From Pseudomonas yamanorum (GTDB lineage: Bacteria > Pseudomonadota > Gammaproteobacteria > Pseudomonadales > Pseudomonadaceae), in NCBI RefSeq assembly GCF_013386765.1, contig NZ_JACARE010000002.1:1-62520 (forward strand): a stretch of 62,520 bases of DNA, given 5' to 3'. Shown piece after piece: positions 10,801 through 19,696 of the stretch; within the stretch, counting starts at the first letter, position 1, and each line of letters begins with the position of its first letter. A program made the position numbers and the translations under genes. Under the pieces are notes generated by a model, which had not been told where the DNA came from, made no database searches, and saw only the letters and a program-made list of their open reading frames with translations.

Positions 10801-13800
10801 CTTGCACAGTTCCCTTTGACGCCCAATGGCAAGCTGGACCGCAAGGGCTTGCCCAAGCCTGATGTCAGCGCCTTGCAACAGCAACGCTACGTAGAACCCC
10901 GGACTGAGCTTGAGCGGGCCATTGCCGGGATCTGGCAGGCGGTGCTCAAACTGGAGCGGGTCGGCCTGACCGACAATTTCTTTGAATTGGGCGGCGATTC
11001 GATCATCTCCATTCAGGTGGTCAGCCGTGCCCGCCAGGCCGGGATTCGCTTTACCCCCAAGGACCTGTTCCTGTACCAGACTGTCCAGGGGCTGGCCGGT
11101 GTGGCGCAAACGGGGGCGAGTGCCCAGGTCATTGACCAGGGGCCTGTCACCGGCGCGTCTCCACTGCTGCCGGTGCAGCAAGCGTTTTTTGAGACGGATA
11201 TCCCCCAGCGACATCACTGGAACCAGTCTGTGCTGCTCAAGCCGGCCGAGCCGTTGGCGGTAGAGCCGCTGAAGCGTGCGCTGGCGGCATTGGTCAAGCA
11301 TCACGATGCATTGCGCCTGGGCTTTGCCCAGGGGCAGGCGAATTACCGCGCAATCGAGGCCGATGCCGACAACCTGTTGTGGCAAGCCTCCCTTGCTGAC
11401 GCTAACGAGCTTGAAGCGCTGGGCAATGAAGCGCAGGCCAGCCTTGACCTGGAACACGGCCCTCTGTTGCGTGCCGTATTGTCGACCCTGGCCGATGGCA
11501 GCCAACGCTTGCAGTTGATCATTCATCACCTGGTGGTGGATGGCGTGTCCTGGCGGATTATTTTCGATGACCTGCAGCAAGCCTATCAGCAGGCGCTGCA
11601 AGGCCAGCCGTGCACCCTGCCGGCCAAGACCAGCGCCTATCGCCTGTGGGCCGAGCGTTTACAGCGCTATGCCCGAGCGCCTGAGCGCCAGCTGGAGGTG
11701 CAAGGCTGGCAGGATCGCTTGCGCAATTCGCCGCTCGACTTGCCATGCCGCGAACAGGCCAGTGACGCCGATCAAGGCTTGTCTGGAACGGTCCAGACCC
11801 GCCTGGACAAAGGCTTGACCGAGCGCCTGTTGCAGGGCGCGCCGGCTGCGTATCGCACACAGGTCAATGACCTGCTGTTGACGGCCCTGGCCCGGGTTAT
11901 CTGCCAGTGGACGGGGCAACCCTCGACATTGATCCAGCTGGAGGGCCACGGCCGGGAAACGCTGTTCGAAGACATTGACCTGACCCGTACCGTGGGCTGG
12001 TTTACCAGCGTGTTCCCGGTCAACCTGGTGCCTCAGGAGGATCTTGGCGCTTCGATCAAGTCAATCAAGGAGCAACTGCGCGCGGTGCCGGATAAGGGCA
12101 TCGGCTTTGGTGTGCTGCGTTATCTGGGCGATGAGGCCACGCAACAGGCCTTGCGCGAGTTGCCGTTACCACGGATTACCTTCAACTACCTGGGGCAATT
12201 CGACGCCAGTTTTGATGATACGCAAGGCGCGTTGTTTACCCCGGCCACGGAAAATGCCGGTGCAGACCATAGCGCGCAAGCGCCCTTGGGCAACTGGCTG
12301 ACGCTCAATGGCCAAGTGTTTGGTGGCGAGCTGAGTTTGAACTGGGCGTTCAGTGCCGAGCGTTTCGAACCGGCGCTGATCCAGCACCTGGCGGATGAAT
12401 ATGCCGGGCAACTGCGTCAGTTGATCGAGCATTGCTGCGAGCCCGACCATCAGGGGGTTACCCCCAGCGATTTCAACTTGCTGTCGTTGAGTCAGGCTCA
12501 GTTGGACAGCCTGCCAATGGCACCGTCGCAGATCGAAGACATCTATCCGTTGTCGCCAATGCAGCAGGGGATGTTGTTCCACAGTCTTTACGAGCAGGAG
12601 CAGGGGCACTACATCAACCAGCTGCGGCTGGATGTCGATGGCCTCGATCCCGAGCGTTTCCGCGAGGCCTGGCAAGCCATGGTCGATGGCCATGATATTT
12701 TGCGTACCGGGTTCATCTGGCACGGCGCGTTCGAGCGGCCGATACAGGTGGTTCACAAACAGGCCCGGTTGCCGTTTGAGGTGTACGACTGGCGCGAGCG
12801 CGCGCAACTGGCGCAAGACCTGGATGAACTGGCCCTGCAGCAGCGCCGCGAAGGGTTCGACCTGGCCGCGGCGCCGCTGTTGCGCCTGGTGCTGGTTCGC
12901 ACTGAGGCCTCGCGGTATCAGGTGATTTATACCAACCACCACGTGCTGATGGATGGCTGGAGCAACTCGCAGCTGCTGGGTGAAGTACTCCAGCATTACT
13001 GTAACCAGAGCGTGGCGCGCCAACCGGGTCGTTTCCGTGATTACATTGCCTGGCTGCAACGCCAGGACAGTGTCGCCAGTGAGCGGTTCTGGAAAGAGCA
13101 ACTGGCCCCCTTGAACGAGCCTACTCACCTGGCCCGGGCTATTGCCCATGACGCCGATGAGGTGGGGGCGGGTGAGCATGCCCGTGTGTTGGATGAGGCC
13201 CAGACCGAGCGCCTGGCCACGTTCGCCCGGCAGCAGAAGGTGACCCTCAACACATTGGTCCAGGCCGCTTGGCTATTGATCCTGCAGCGCTATACCGGCA
13301 AGGATTGCGTGACATTTGGCGCCACGGTGGCGGGGCGCCCAGCCGATCTGAAAGGGATCGAGCAGCAGATCGGCCTGTTCATCAACACCCTTCCGGTGAT
13401 CGCTTCGCCCCGTGGCGAACAGCGTCTTGATGGGTTCCTGCAAGTGGTCCAAGGCGCCAACCTGGCGTTGCGCGAACATGAACACAGTGCGTTGTTCGAC
13501 ATCCAGCGCTGGTCCGGGCTGGAAGGCGAGGCGCTGTTTGACACCCTGTTGGTGTTTGAAAACTACCCGGTGTCGCAGGCATTGCGTCAAGGTCAGCCAC
13601 AGGGCCTGGTGTTTGGGGATGTCAGCGTTCATGAACAGACCAATTACCCGTTGACCCTTGCGGTCAGCCTCGGTCAAGTGTTGTCGCTGCACATGAGCTT
13701 CAATCGCAGCCACTTCAGCCCGCAGGCCATTGAACGTTTGTGCAACCAGATGGCGCAGGTGCTGTTGCAGATGCCCGATTTCGCCGAGCGCCCGGTGGGC

Positions 13801-16800
13801 GAATTGCAGGTTTTGGGGCGCGAGGATTACCAGCAGCAGGTGGACACCTGGAATGCCACCGACACCACCTACCCGGGCGAATACGCCGTACAACGATTGT
13901 TCGAGGCCCAGGTCAGCCGTACGCCGCAAGCGATTGCCCTGGTGTTCGGCACCCATCAATTGACCTATGCCGAGCTGAACCGGCGGGCCAATCGCCTGAG
14001 CCAGCGTTTGATCGAACTCAACGTCGGGCCGGACGTGTTGGTGGGCATTGCCATGGAGCGCAGCCTGGAAATGGTCGTGGGCCTGCTGGCGGTACTCAAG
14101 GCAGGGGGCGCCTACGTGCCCCTCGATCCTGATTACCCGCGGGATCGCCTGGCCTACATGATTGACGACAGCGGCATCGGGTTGCTGCTGACCCAGGTCA
14201 CCGTGGTTGATCGCCTGCCCCTGAGCGAGGGCGTGCAGACGCTGTTGCTCGATCAACTGCCGGACGATGGTGCCGAAGCGGGCAATGCCCTGGTGCCCGT
14301 GGCGCCGGACAACCTGGCGTACGTAATCTATACCTCCGGTTCTACCGGGCAGCCCAAGGGCGCCGGCAACCGTCATGTGGCCTTGAGCAACCGCTTGTAC
14401 TGGATGCAACAGGCCTATGGGTTGCAGCCCCAGGACGGGGTCTTGCAGAAAACCCCGTTCAGTTTCGACGTGTCGGTCTGGGAGTTTTTCTGGCCATTAA
14501 TCATCGGTGCGCGCCTGGTGATGGCCGCCCCCGGAGATCACCGGGACCCGCTGAAGCTGATCGAGCTGATTGTGCATCACCAGGTCAGCACCCTGCACTT
14601 TGTCCCGTCGATGCTCCAGGCGTTTTTGCAGGACCCGACGGTAGAGCGGTGCTCCAGCCTCAAGCGCATTGTTTGCAGCGGCGAGGCACTGCCCGTGGAT
14701 GCCCAGCAGCAGGTATTTGCCCGCTTGCCGGGGGCCGGCCTGTACAACTTGTATGGCCCCACCGAAGCCGCGATCGACGTCACCCACTGGACCTGCGTGG
14801 CCGAGCAGGCCGCAAGCGTGCCGATTGGGCAGCCTATTGCCAACCTGCGCACCTACATCCTTGATGCCGAGCTTGCGCCCGTATCGGCGGGTGTGATCGG
14901 CGAGCTGTACCTGGCCGGCGTTGGCCTGGCCCGTGGTTATCATCGTCGTCCCGGTCTCACCGCAGAGCGGTTTGTTGCCAGCCCGTTTGTGCCGGGCGAG
15001 CGCCTTTACCGCACGGGTGACCTCTGCCGTCATCGTCCGGATGGGGTCATCGACTACCTGGGCCGCAGCGACCATCAGGTCAAGATCCGTGGCTTGCGCA
15101 TTGAGCTGGGGGAGATCGAGTCGGCCTTGCTGGAGCAGGCAAGCGTGCGTGAAGCCGTGGTACTGGCCGTGGACGTCAACGGTGGCAAGCGGTTGGTGGC
15201 ATACGTGGTGCCCAGTGACGAAGCGGTTCAGGACAGCGCCGGGTTCCACCAGCAATTGGCCGAGCAACTGTTGAGTGGCTTGCCCGACTATATGGTGCCG
15301 AGCCAGACCGTACTGCTGGCGCAGATGCCGTTGAGCCCCAACGGCAAGCTCGACCGCAAGGCGCTGCCCAAGGTCGATGTCAGCGCGTTGCAGGCCACTT
15401 ATCTGGCGCCGCGTACCGCCACCGAACACACATTGGCGGGTATCTGGCAAGCGGTGCTGGGCCTTGAGCAAGTGGGGGTGACGGACAATTTCTTCGCGCT
15501 GGGGGGTGACTCCATCATTTCAATCCAGGTGGTCAGCCGTGCTCGCCAGGCCGGGTTGCAGATGAGTCCCAAGGACCTGTTCGAACAGCAGACCATTGAA
15601 AAACTGGCCGCCTGCTGCACGGCCGCGCAGCCTGAACCGGCGCCGGCCATGCCAGTGGCGCAGGTGCTGCACGGCCTGAGCGAGGCTCAACGCCTGGCCT
15701 TGCCGTTGCCACACGACCAGGTGGAGCACCTGTACCGCCTTTCACCGATGCAACAAGGCATGCTGTTCCTTGGGTTGAATGCTCCGCAGGACGACATGTA
15801 CGTCAACCAGTTGAGCATTGATGTCCATGGACTCGACAGCGCACGCTTCAAGGCGGCCTGGCAAACTGTGTGCGAGCGGCATTCGGTGCTGCGTACAGGT
15901 TTCCTCTGGCAAGACCTGGAAGAGCCGTTGCAGTTTGTCCTCAAGGACTTGCCGGTGCCGTTGAGCGAACTTGACTGGCGCGATGAGGATTGCAGCGCAG
16001 GGCGTCTGCAAGCGTTGGCCGATAGCGAGCGCGAACGCGGTTTTGCCCTGGAGTCGGCGCCGCTGCAGCGTATCCTCCTGGTGCGCCTGGGGCATGACAG
16101 TTATCAGTTGATCTGGACCTATCACCACATTCTGATCGACGGCTGGAGCACCTCCGCACTGATGGGCGAGTTGTTGGCCCATTATTCGGGCCAGGCCCTC
16201 CAGGCGCCGGTGCCTTATCACCACTACATCGGCTGGTTGAACCAGCAGGACCCGGTGAGTGCCGAAGGTTTCTGGCGCGAGCAATTGTCCATGCTCGATG
16301 AGCCGACCTACCTGGCCGATGCGGTTGCCAGCGGCGAAGGGCGTGGGCACCAGGCGCTGTACACCCGCCTGGATGCCTCGGGCACCGAGCGGCTCAAGGC
16401 CTTTGCCCGGTCTCAGCAGATCACGCTCAATACCCTGGTGCAGGGCGCATGGGCCTTGTTGCTCAGCCGCTACAGCGGCCAGCGCAGCGTGACCTTCGGT
16501 GCAACCATGGCCGGGCGCCCCGCGAGCCTGCCACAGTCGGAACAGATTCTGGGGTTGTTCATCAACACCTTGCCGGTGATCCAGGTTATCGAACCCGGGC
16601 AATCGGTGGGCGAGTGGCTGCGCGCGCTGCAACGTTACAACCTGCAAATGCGCGAGTACGAATACACACCGCTGACGGATATCCAGCGTTGGTCCGGGCG
16701 CAATGGCCAATCGTTATTCGACAGCATCATCGTGTTTGAAAACCAGCCGGTAGACCGTACCTTGCGGGAGTGGAGCGGCGAGTCCTTGCGCTTTGGCGAG

Positions 16801-19638
16801 ATGGACAGCGCCGGCCTGACCAACTTCCCGATGGACCTGATGGTGACCCTGGAAGAAGGGTTGGTGATCGAATACATGTTCCTGCGTGAACATTTCCCCG
16901 AGTCGGCCGTGCATACCTTGCGCCAGGATATGGAAGGCCTGTTGTTGCAATTGGCCAGCGACGCCGCCCGGCCGTTGGGCGAAATCGGCTTGCCAAGCGG
17001 CCGCAGGGCGAGCGTGCTCGAACACCCGCCAGCGCCAGCACTGCCGTTGGTGCACCAGCACATTGCCCGGTGGGCGGTGGAAGCCGGGCAGCACCCCGCC
17101 GTATTGTTCGGTGAGCAGCAGATGAGTTTTGCAGCGCTTGAACAACGTGCCAATGCCCTGGCCCATTGCCTGATTGCCCAGGGCGTCGGTCCCGAAGTTC
17201 GGGTGGGCGTGGCCTTGCCCCGCGATGCCGAGCTGATGGTGGCCTTGCTGGCCGTACTCAAGGCCGGCGGGGCCTATGTGCCACTGGACACAACCTACCC
17301 CCGCGAACGCTTGAGCTATCTGATTGCGGATTCGGGTATCGCGTTGTTGCTGACCGCGTCATCGACGCTGCCACAGTTACCGATCCCTCAGACCCTGCAG
17401 GTGCTGGCGCTGGACACCCTGGACGTGAGCGACCAGCCGCAGACGGCACCGGCCTGCCATGTGCAGCCCGAGAACCTGGCGTATGTGATTTACACCTCCG
17501 GTTCCAGTGGCCAGCCCAAGGGTGTGGCCGTGAGTCATGGGCCGCTGGCAATGCACTGTCAGGCGATTGGCGAGCGCTACGGCATGAGCCCGCAGGATTG
17601 TGAACTGCACTTCATGTCGTTTGCCTTCGACGGTGCTCATGAGCGCTGGTTGACGACGCTTTCCCACGGTGGCCGCCTGCTGTTGCGCGATGACAGCCTG
17701 TGGACGCCGGAACAGACCTACCAGGCCATGCATCGCCATGGGGTGACCGTGGCGGCGTTCCCGCCGGCCTACCTGCAGCAACTGGCCGAACACGCCGAGC
17801 AGGACGGTAACCCGCCACCGGTGCGGATCTACTGCTTTGGTGGGGATGCGGTACCGCAGGCCAGTTATGACCTGGCCAGGCGCGCGCTGCGGCCGCAGTT
17901 CATCATCAATGGTTATGGGCCGACAGAAACGGTGGTCACGCCATTGCTCTGGAAGGCGTCGGTCGACACCGACTGCGGGGCGGCCTACGCGCCGATCGGC
18001 AGTGTCGTCGGTGCGCGCACCGCGTATGTCCTTGACCTGGACCTCAATCCGTTGCCGGTTGGCCTCGCCGGGGAGCTGTTCCTGGGGGGCGAAGGCCTGG
18101 CCAGGGGCTACCTCGACCGTGCAGGGCAGACAGCCGAACGCTTCGTGGCAGACCCGTTCAGTGCCAGCGGCGCACGCCTGTACCGCACCGGTGACCTGGT
18201 GCGCCAGCGGCTGGATGGCACGTTTGATTACCTTGGGCGCATAGACAACCAGGTCAAGATCCGTGGCTTTCGCATCGAATTGGGTGAGATCGAGGCGCGC
18301 TTGCGCCAGGCCGAAGGCGTGGCCGACGCCGTGGTGGTCGCCCGGGAGGGTGGCAGCGGCAAGCAGTTGGCAGGCTATGTGGTCCAGGACGACGCCTTGA
18401 TTGCGCCGCACGTGTTGTGCGAGCGCTTGCGCGAACAGCTCAAACGCACTTTGCCGGACTACATGGTGCCCACCCACTTGGTCGTACTGGAGCGCTTGCC
18501 GCTGACCCCCAATGGCAAGCTGGACCGCAAAGGCTTGCCGGCACCGGACGCGGTACAAGGCACCCACACCTATGTGGCCCCGCGCACGGAGCTCGAGAGC
18601 GCGTTGGCGCAGATTTGGCAGAAGGTGCTCAAGGTGCCGCAAGTGGGTATCCACGACAGCTTCTTCGAATTGGGCGGTGACTCGATCCTCAGCCTGCAAG
18701 TGGTGGCCAAGGCTCGTGGCTTGCAGTCCCACGGTCTGCGCTTGAAGTTGCGGGACCTGGTGCAGAAACCGACCATTGCCGAACTAACGGCCAGTGTCGG
18801 CGCGCAGGCTCGGCAACCGGCCGTGTCGGCGCTGTTGAGCCTCAATACCGAAGTGCGTGAGACCCCGCCGTTATTCTGCGTCCATGCAGGCTTCGGCACC
18901 GTATTCGACTACGAAACCTTGGCCAGGCAGCTCAATGGCCAGCGCCAGGTGATTGCCATCGGCAACCGTACCTTGCTGGACCCGGCCTGGCAGGATGAGT
19001 CCCTTGCCAGCATGGCCCGGGACTACGTGGCCGATGTCCGGCTGAAGCAACCTCAAGGGCCTTATCACTTGGCGGGTTGGTCACTGGGCGCAACGCTGTC
19101 GTTGCTGATGGCGGCAGAGTTGGAGCGTCAGGGGCAGCAGGTTGCGTTCGTGGGGCTGGTTGACAGCTTTGTGCCCATGGAGCGTGTCGAGGTGGATGAC
19201 TGGCAGGAAGACGTGCAGCAGTTCCTGGCGGTGCTGCTGCCGGGCGTCAACCCGGGTCCGATCCCGTTGGAGGAAAGCCCCGGGGGGATACGCCAAGTGA
19301 TGGACGCGGCAATGGCCGAGGCGGCGAGCCAGGGCCCGGACTCTTCGGCTTACGCCGCCTTGGGCGGCGAAGAGCTGGCCAATGTGTTCAGTGTGGCACG
19401 GCGGCTCAAGCGGCTGTCGATTCAGCTGGCTTGCTGCACGCCGGTGAGTGTCACGCCGATGAGTTGGTGGACGCCGGGCCGCGAAGCGGAGCGCCAGGTG
19501 CTGGCTTCCCAGATTGGTCAACCGCTGGAGGGCACTGTCTTGCGTTGCGGGCACTTTGAAATCCCCCGTGACGAAGCGTTTGTCCTGGCTCTGGAAAGTG
19601 CCCTGGCTGAGCTGGATACCTCGGCAGTGACCTGCTGA
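7834..19638 (+). CDS. pvdD: Terminal pyoverdine NRPS, C-A-PCP-E-C-A-PCP-C-A-PCP-TE
   Basis: A three-module, 3934-residue synthetase that ends the assembly line. Module 1: C (HHIVSDGWS near 184), A (TSGSTG near 659), PCP (LGGDS near 1052), and an epimerization domain (about 1095-1540, with HHLVVDG, EGHGRE and NYLGQFD motifs). Module 2: C of the DCL type (SPMQQGMLF; HHVLMDGWS near 1702), A (near 2167), PCP (LGGDS near 2557), no E domain. Module 3: C again of the DCL type (HHILIDGWS near 2763), A (TSGSSG near 3221), PCP (LGGDS near 3613). A single thioesterase with GWSLGA near 3748 releases the product. Pocket codes: modules 1 and 3 both DGEACGGVTK; module 2 DVWHVSLIDK (Ser). I cannot assign DGEACGGVTK firmly; Orn, N5-hydroxy-Orn or Lys are the candidates, and hydroxy-Orn is most likely for the last position because many pyoverdines end in it. 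The start overlaps the previous stop. The name pvdD is positional. Confidence 0.92.
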   Translation: MMDDNAAALKIAGRFILLPLEKRKVYLQKMLEEGISPANLPIPQTRSSLEHVPLSFAQERQWFLWQLEPESSAYHIPRALRLRGTVDLDALQHSFNQLIARHEPLRTTFKDDENGVYQVIASQGELHIEQDALPAATDPAERLQQIRQAVDSETRRPFDLLNGPLIRVKLIHLADDDHVLVVTQHHIVSDGWSMGLMVDELISRYAASQQGRTLDMPPLPIQYADYAIWQRRWMEAGERDRQLAYWTRQLGDHPPVLELPTDHPRPAVQSLRGARLDIPLNGELSEGLKHLAQQHNASLFMVLLASFQALLYRYSGQPDIRVGVPVANRNRVETEGLIGFFVNTQVLKANVDGSTPFLDLLQQVKDAALQAQDYQDLPFEQLVEALQPERSLSHSPLFQVMYNHQTVKQDARAQHLDLQVEALEWDVRTAHLDLTLDTLEGPQGLAATLIYATDLFDAATAERMARHWVNLLHGVVADASCAVARLPMLGREEQQALLLDWQQAPSVALPLVHERIAQQARETPTAIALIIDEQRVTFAQLDARANRLAHGLVAQGVGPEVRVAIALPRGENLIVALLAVLKAGGAYVPLDTQYPRERLEYLMRDAQIGLLLSDSVLREQLPVPAGVAVLALDQFDVADQPATAPHVELSPHTLAYVIYTSGSTGQPKGVAVAHGPLAMHCVAIGERYAMTADDCELHFMSFAFDGAHERWLTALTHGSRLLLRDDSLWTPEQTYQQMHRHGVTVAAFPPVYLQQLAEHALAVGNPPAVRIYCFGGDAVPHASFELVKHTLKPEHIINGYGPTETVVTPLIWKAGPQDRCDAAYAPIGSRIGQRRACVLDADLNLLPAGAKGELYLGGEGLARGYLDRPGASAERFVADPFDQAGGRLYRTGDLVCQRADGTFDYLGRIDNQVKIRGFRIELGEVESRLQALPEVADAVVIAQEGGSGKQLVGYVIARQDLRHEGLGEHLRSQLKTVLPDYMVPAHILFLAQFPLTPNGKLDRKGLPKPDVSALQQQRYVEPRTELERAIAGIWQAVLKLERVGLTDNFFELGGDSIISIQVVSRARQAGIRFTPKDLFLYQTVQGLAGVAQTGASAQVIDQGPVTGASPLLPVQQAFFETDIPQRHHWNQSVLLKPAEPLAVEPLKRALAALVKHHDALRLGFAQGQANYRAIEADADNLLWQASLADANELEALGNEAQASLDLEHGPLLRAVLSTLADGSQRLQLIIHHLVVDGVSWRIIFDDLQQAYQQALQGQPCTLPAKTSAYRLWAERLQRYARAPERQLEVQGWQDRLRNSPLDLPCREQASDADQGLSGTVQTRLDKGLTERLLQGAPAAYRTQVNDLLLTALARVICQWTGQPSTLIQLEGHGRETLFEDIDLTRTVGWFTSVFPVNLVPQEDLGASIKSIKEQLRAVPDKGIGFGVLRYLGDEATQQALRELPLPRITFNYLGQFDASFDDTQGALFTPATENAGADHSAQAPLGNWLTLNGQVFGGELSLNWAFSAERFEPALIQHLADEYAGQLRQLIEHCCEPDHQGVTPSDFNLLSLSQAQLDSLPMAPSQIEDIYPLSPMQQGMLFHSLYEQEQGHYINQLRLDVDGLDPERFREAWQAMVDGHDILRTGFIWHGAFERPIQVVHKQARLPFEVYDWRERAQLAQDLDELALQQRREGFDLAAAPLLRLVLVRTEASRYQVIYTNHHVLMDGWSNSQLLGEVLQHYCNQSVARQPGRFRDYIAWLQRQDSVASERFWKEQLAPLNEPTHLARAIAHDADEVGAGEHARVLDEAQTERLATFARQQKVTLNTLVQAAWLLILQRYTGKDCVTFGATVAGRPADLKGIEQQIGLFINTLPVIASPRGEQRLDGFLQVVQGANLALREHEHSALFDIQRWSGLEGEALFDTLLVFENYPVSQALRQGQPQGLVFGDVSVHEQTNYPLTLAVSLGQVLSLHMSFNRSHFSPQAIERLCNQMAQVLLQMPDFAERPVGELQVLGREDYQQQVDTWNATDTTYPGEYAVQRLFEAQVSRTPQAIALVFGTHQLTYAELNRRANRLSQRLIELNVGPDVLVGIAMERSLEMVVGLLAVLKAGGAYVPLDPDYPRDRLAYMIDDSGIGLLLTQVTVVDRLPLSEGVQTLLLDQLPDDGAEAGNALVPVAPDNLAYVIYTSGSTGQPKGAGNRHVALSNRLYWMQQAYGLQPQDGVLQKTPFSFDVSVWEFFWPLIIGARLVMAAPGDHRDPLKLIELIVHHQVSTLHFVPSMLQAFLQDPTVERCSSLKRIVCSGEALPVDAQQQVFARLPGAGLYNLYGPTEAAIDVTHWTCVAEQAASVPIGQPIANLRTYILDAELAPVSAGVIGELYLAGVGLARGYHRRPGLTAERFVASPFVPGERLYRTGDLCRHRPDGVIDYLGRSDHQVKIRGLRIELGEIESALLEQASVREAVVLAVDVNGGKRLVAYVVPSDEAVQDSAGFHQQLAEQLLSGLPDYMVPSQTVLLAQMPLSPNGKLDRKALPKVDVSALQATYLAPRTATEHTLAGIWQAVLGLEQVGVTDNFFALGGDSIISIQVVSRARQAGLQMSPKDLFEQQTIEKLAACCTAAQPEPAPAMPVAQVLHGLSEAQRLALPLPHDQVEHLYRLSPMQQGMLFLGLNAPQDDMYVNQLSIDVHGLDSARFKAAWQTVCERHSVLRTGFLWQDLEEPLQFVLKDLPVPLSELDWRDEDCSAGRLQALADSERERGFALESAPLQRILLVRLGHDSYQLIWTYHHILIDGWSTSALMGELLAHYSGQALQAPVPYHHYIGWLNQQDPVSAEGFWREQLSMLDEPTYLADAVASGEGRGHQALYTRLDASGTERLKAFARSQQITLNTLVQGAWALLLSRYSGQRSVTFGATMAGRPASLPQSEQILGLFINTLPVIQVIEPGQSVGEWLRALQRYNLQMREYEYTPLTDIQRWSGRNGQSLFDSIIVFENQPVDRTLREWSGESLRFGEMDSAGLTNFPMDLMVTLEEGLVIEYMFLREHFPESAVHTLRQDMEGLLLQLASDAARPLGEIGLPSGRRASVLEHPPAPALPLVHQHIARWAVEAGQHPAVLFGEQQMSFAALEQRANALAHCLIAQGVGPEVRVGVALPRDAELMVALLAVLKAGGAYVPLDTTYPRERLSYLIADSGIALLLTASSTLPQLPIPQTLQVLALDTLDVSDQPQTAPACHVQPENLAYVIYTSGSSGQPKGVAVSHGPLAMHCQAIGERYGMSPQDCELHFMSFAFDGAHERWLTTLSHGGRLLLRDDSLWTPEQTYQAMHRHGVTVAAFPPAYLQQLAEHAEQDGNPPPVRIYCFGGDAVPQASYDLARRALRPQFIINGYGPTETVVTPLLWKASVDTDCGAAYAPIGSVVGARTAYVLDLDLNPLPVGLAGELFLGGEGLARGYLDRAGQTAERFVADPFSASGARLYRTGDLVRQRLDGTFDYLGRIDNQVKIRGFRIELGEIEARLRQAEGVADAVVVAREGGSGKQLAGYVVQDDALIAPHVLCERLREQLKRTLPDYMVPTHLVVLERLPLTPNGKLDRKGLPAPDAVQGTHTYVAPRTELESALAQIWQKVLKVPQVGIHDSFFELGGDSILSLQVVAKARGLQSHGLRLKLRDLVQKPTIAELTASVGAQARQPAVSALLSLNTEVRETPPLFCVHAGFGTVFDYETLARQLNGQRQVIAIGNRTLLDPAWQDESLASMARDYVADVRLKQPQGPYHLAGWSLGATLSLLMAAELERQGQQVAFVGLVDSFVPMERVEVDDWQEDVQQFLAVLLPGVNPGPIPLEESPGGIRQVMDAAMAEAASQGPDSSAYAALGGEELANVFSVARRLKRLSIQLACCTPVSVTPMSWWTPGREAERQVLASQIGQPLEGTVLRCGHFEIPRDEAFVLALESALAELDTSAVTC

Positions 19639-19657
19639 TCCTTTTTGATTGTCAATC

Positions 19658-19682
19658 GGCCGGTCCCATAGGGGGACCGGCC
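19658..19682 (+). other. Intercistronic hairpin before the hydrolase gene
   Basis: A 10-bp perfect stem (GGCCGGTCCC / GGGACCGGCC) with a 5-base loop lies between the terminal NRPS stop and the hydrolase start. It sits directly against the GGAG ribosome-binding site. There is no T-tract after it, so it looks more like an mRNA-processing or translation-modulating hairpin, or a weak attenuator, than a standard terminator. Function is inferred only from position. Confidence 0.55.
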
Positions 19683-19696
19683 TGGAGTGGTAATTC

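Noticed and set aside
9358..11601. Very long open frame on the minus strand (747 codons) inside the terminal NRPS
   Set aside because: It is the antisense shadow of a GC-rich coding frame. It has low-complexity Gln/Arg/His-rich sequence, no domain and no ribosome-binding site.
19658..19682. Hairpin before the hydrolase as an intrinsic terminator
   Set aside because: There is no T-tract after the stem, and the ribosome-binding site follows at once, so it is listed only as an intercistronic hairpin.
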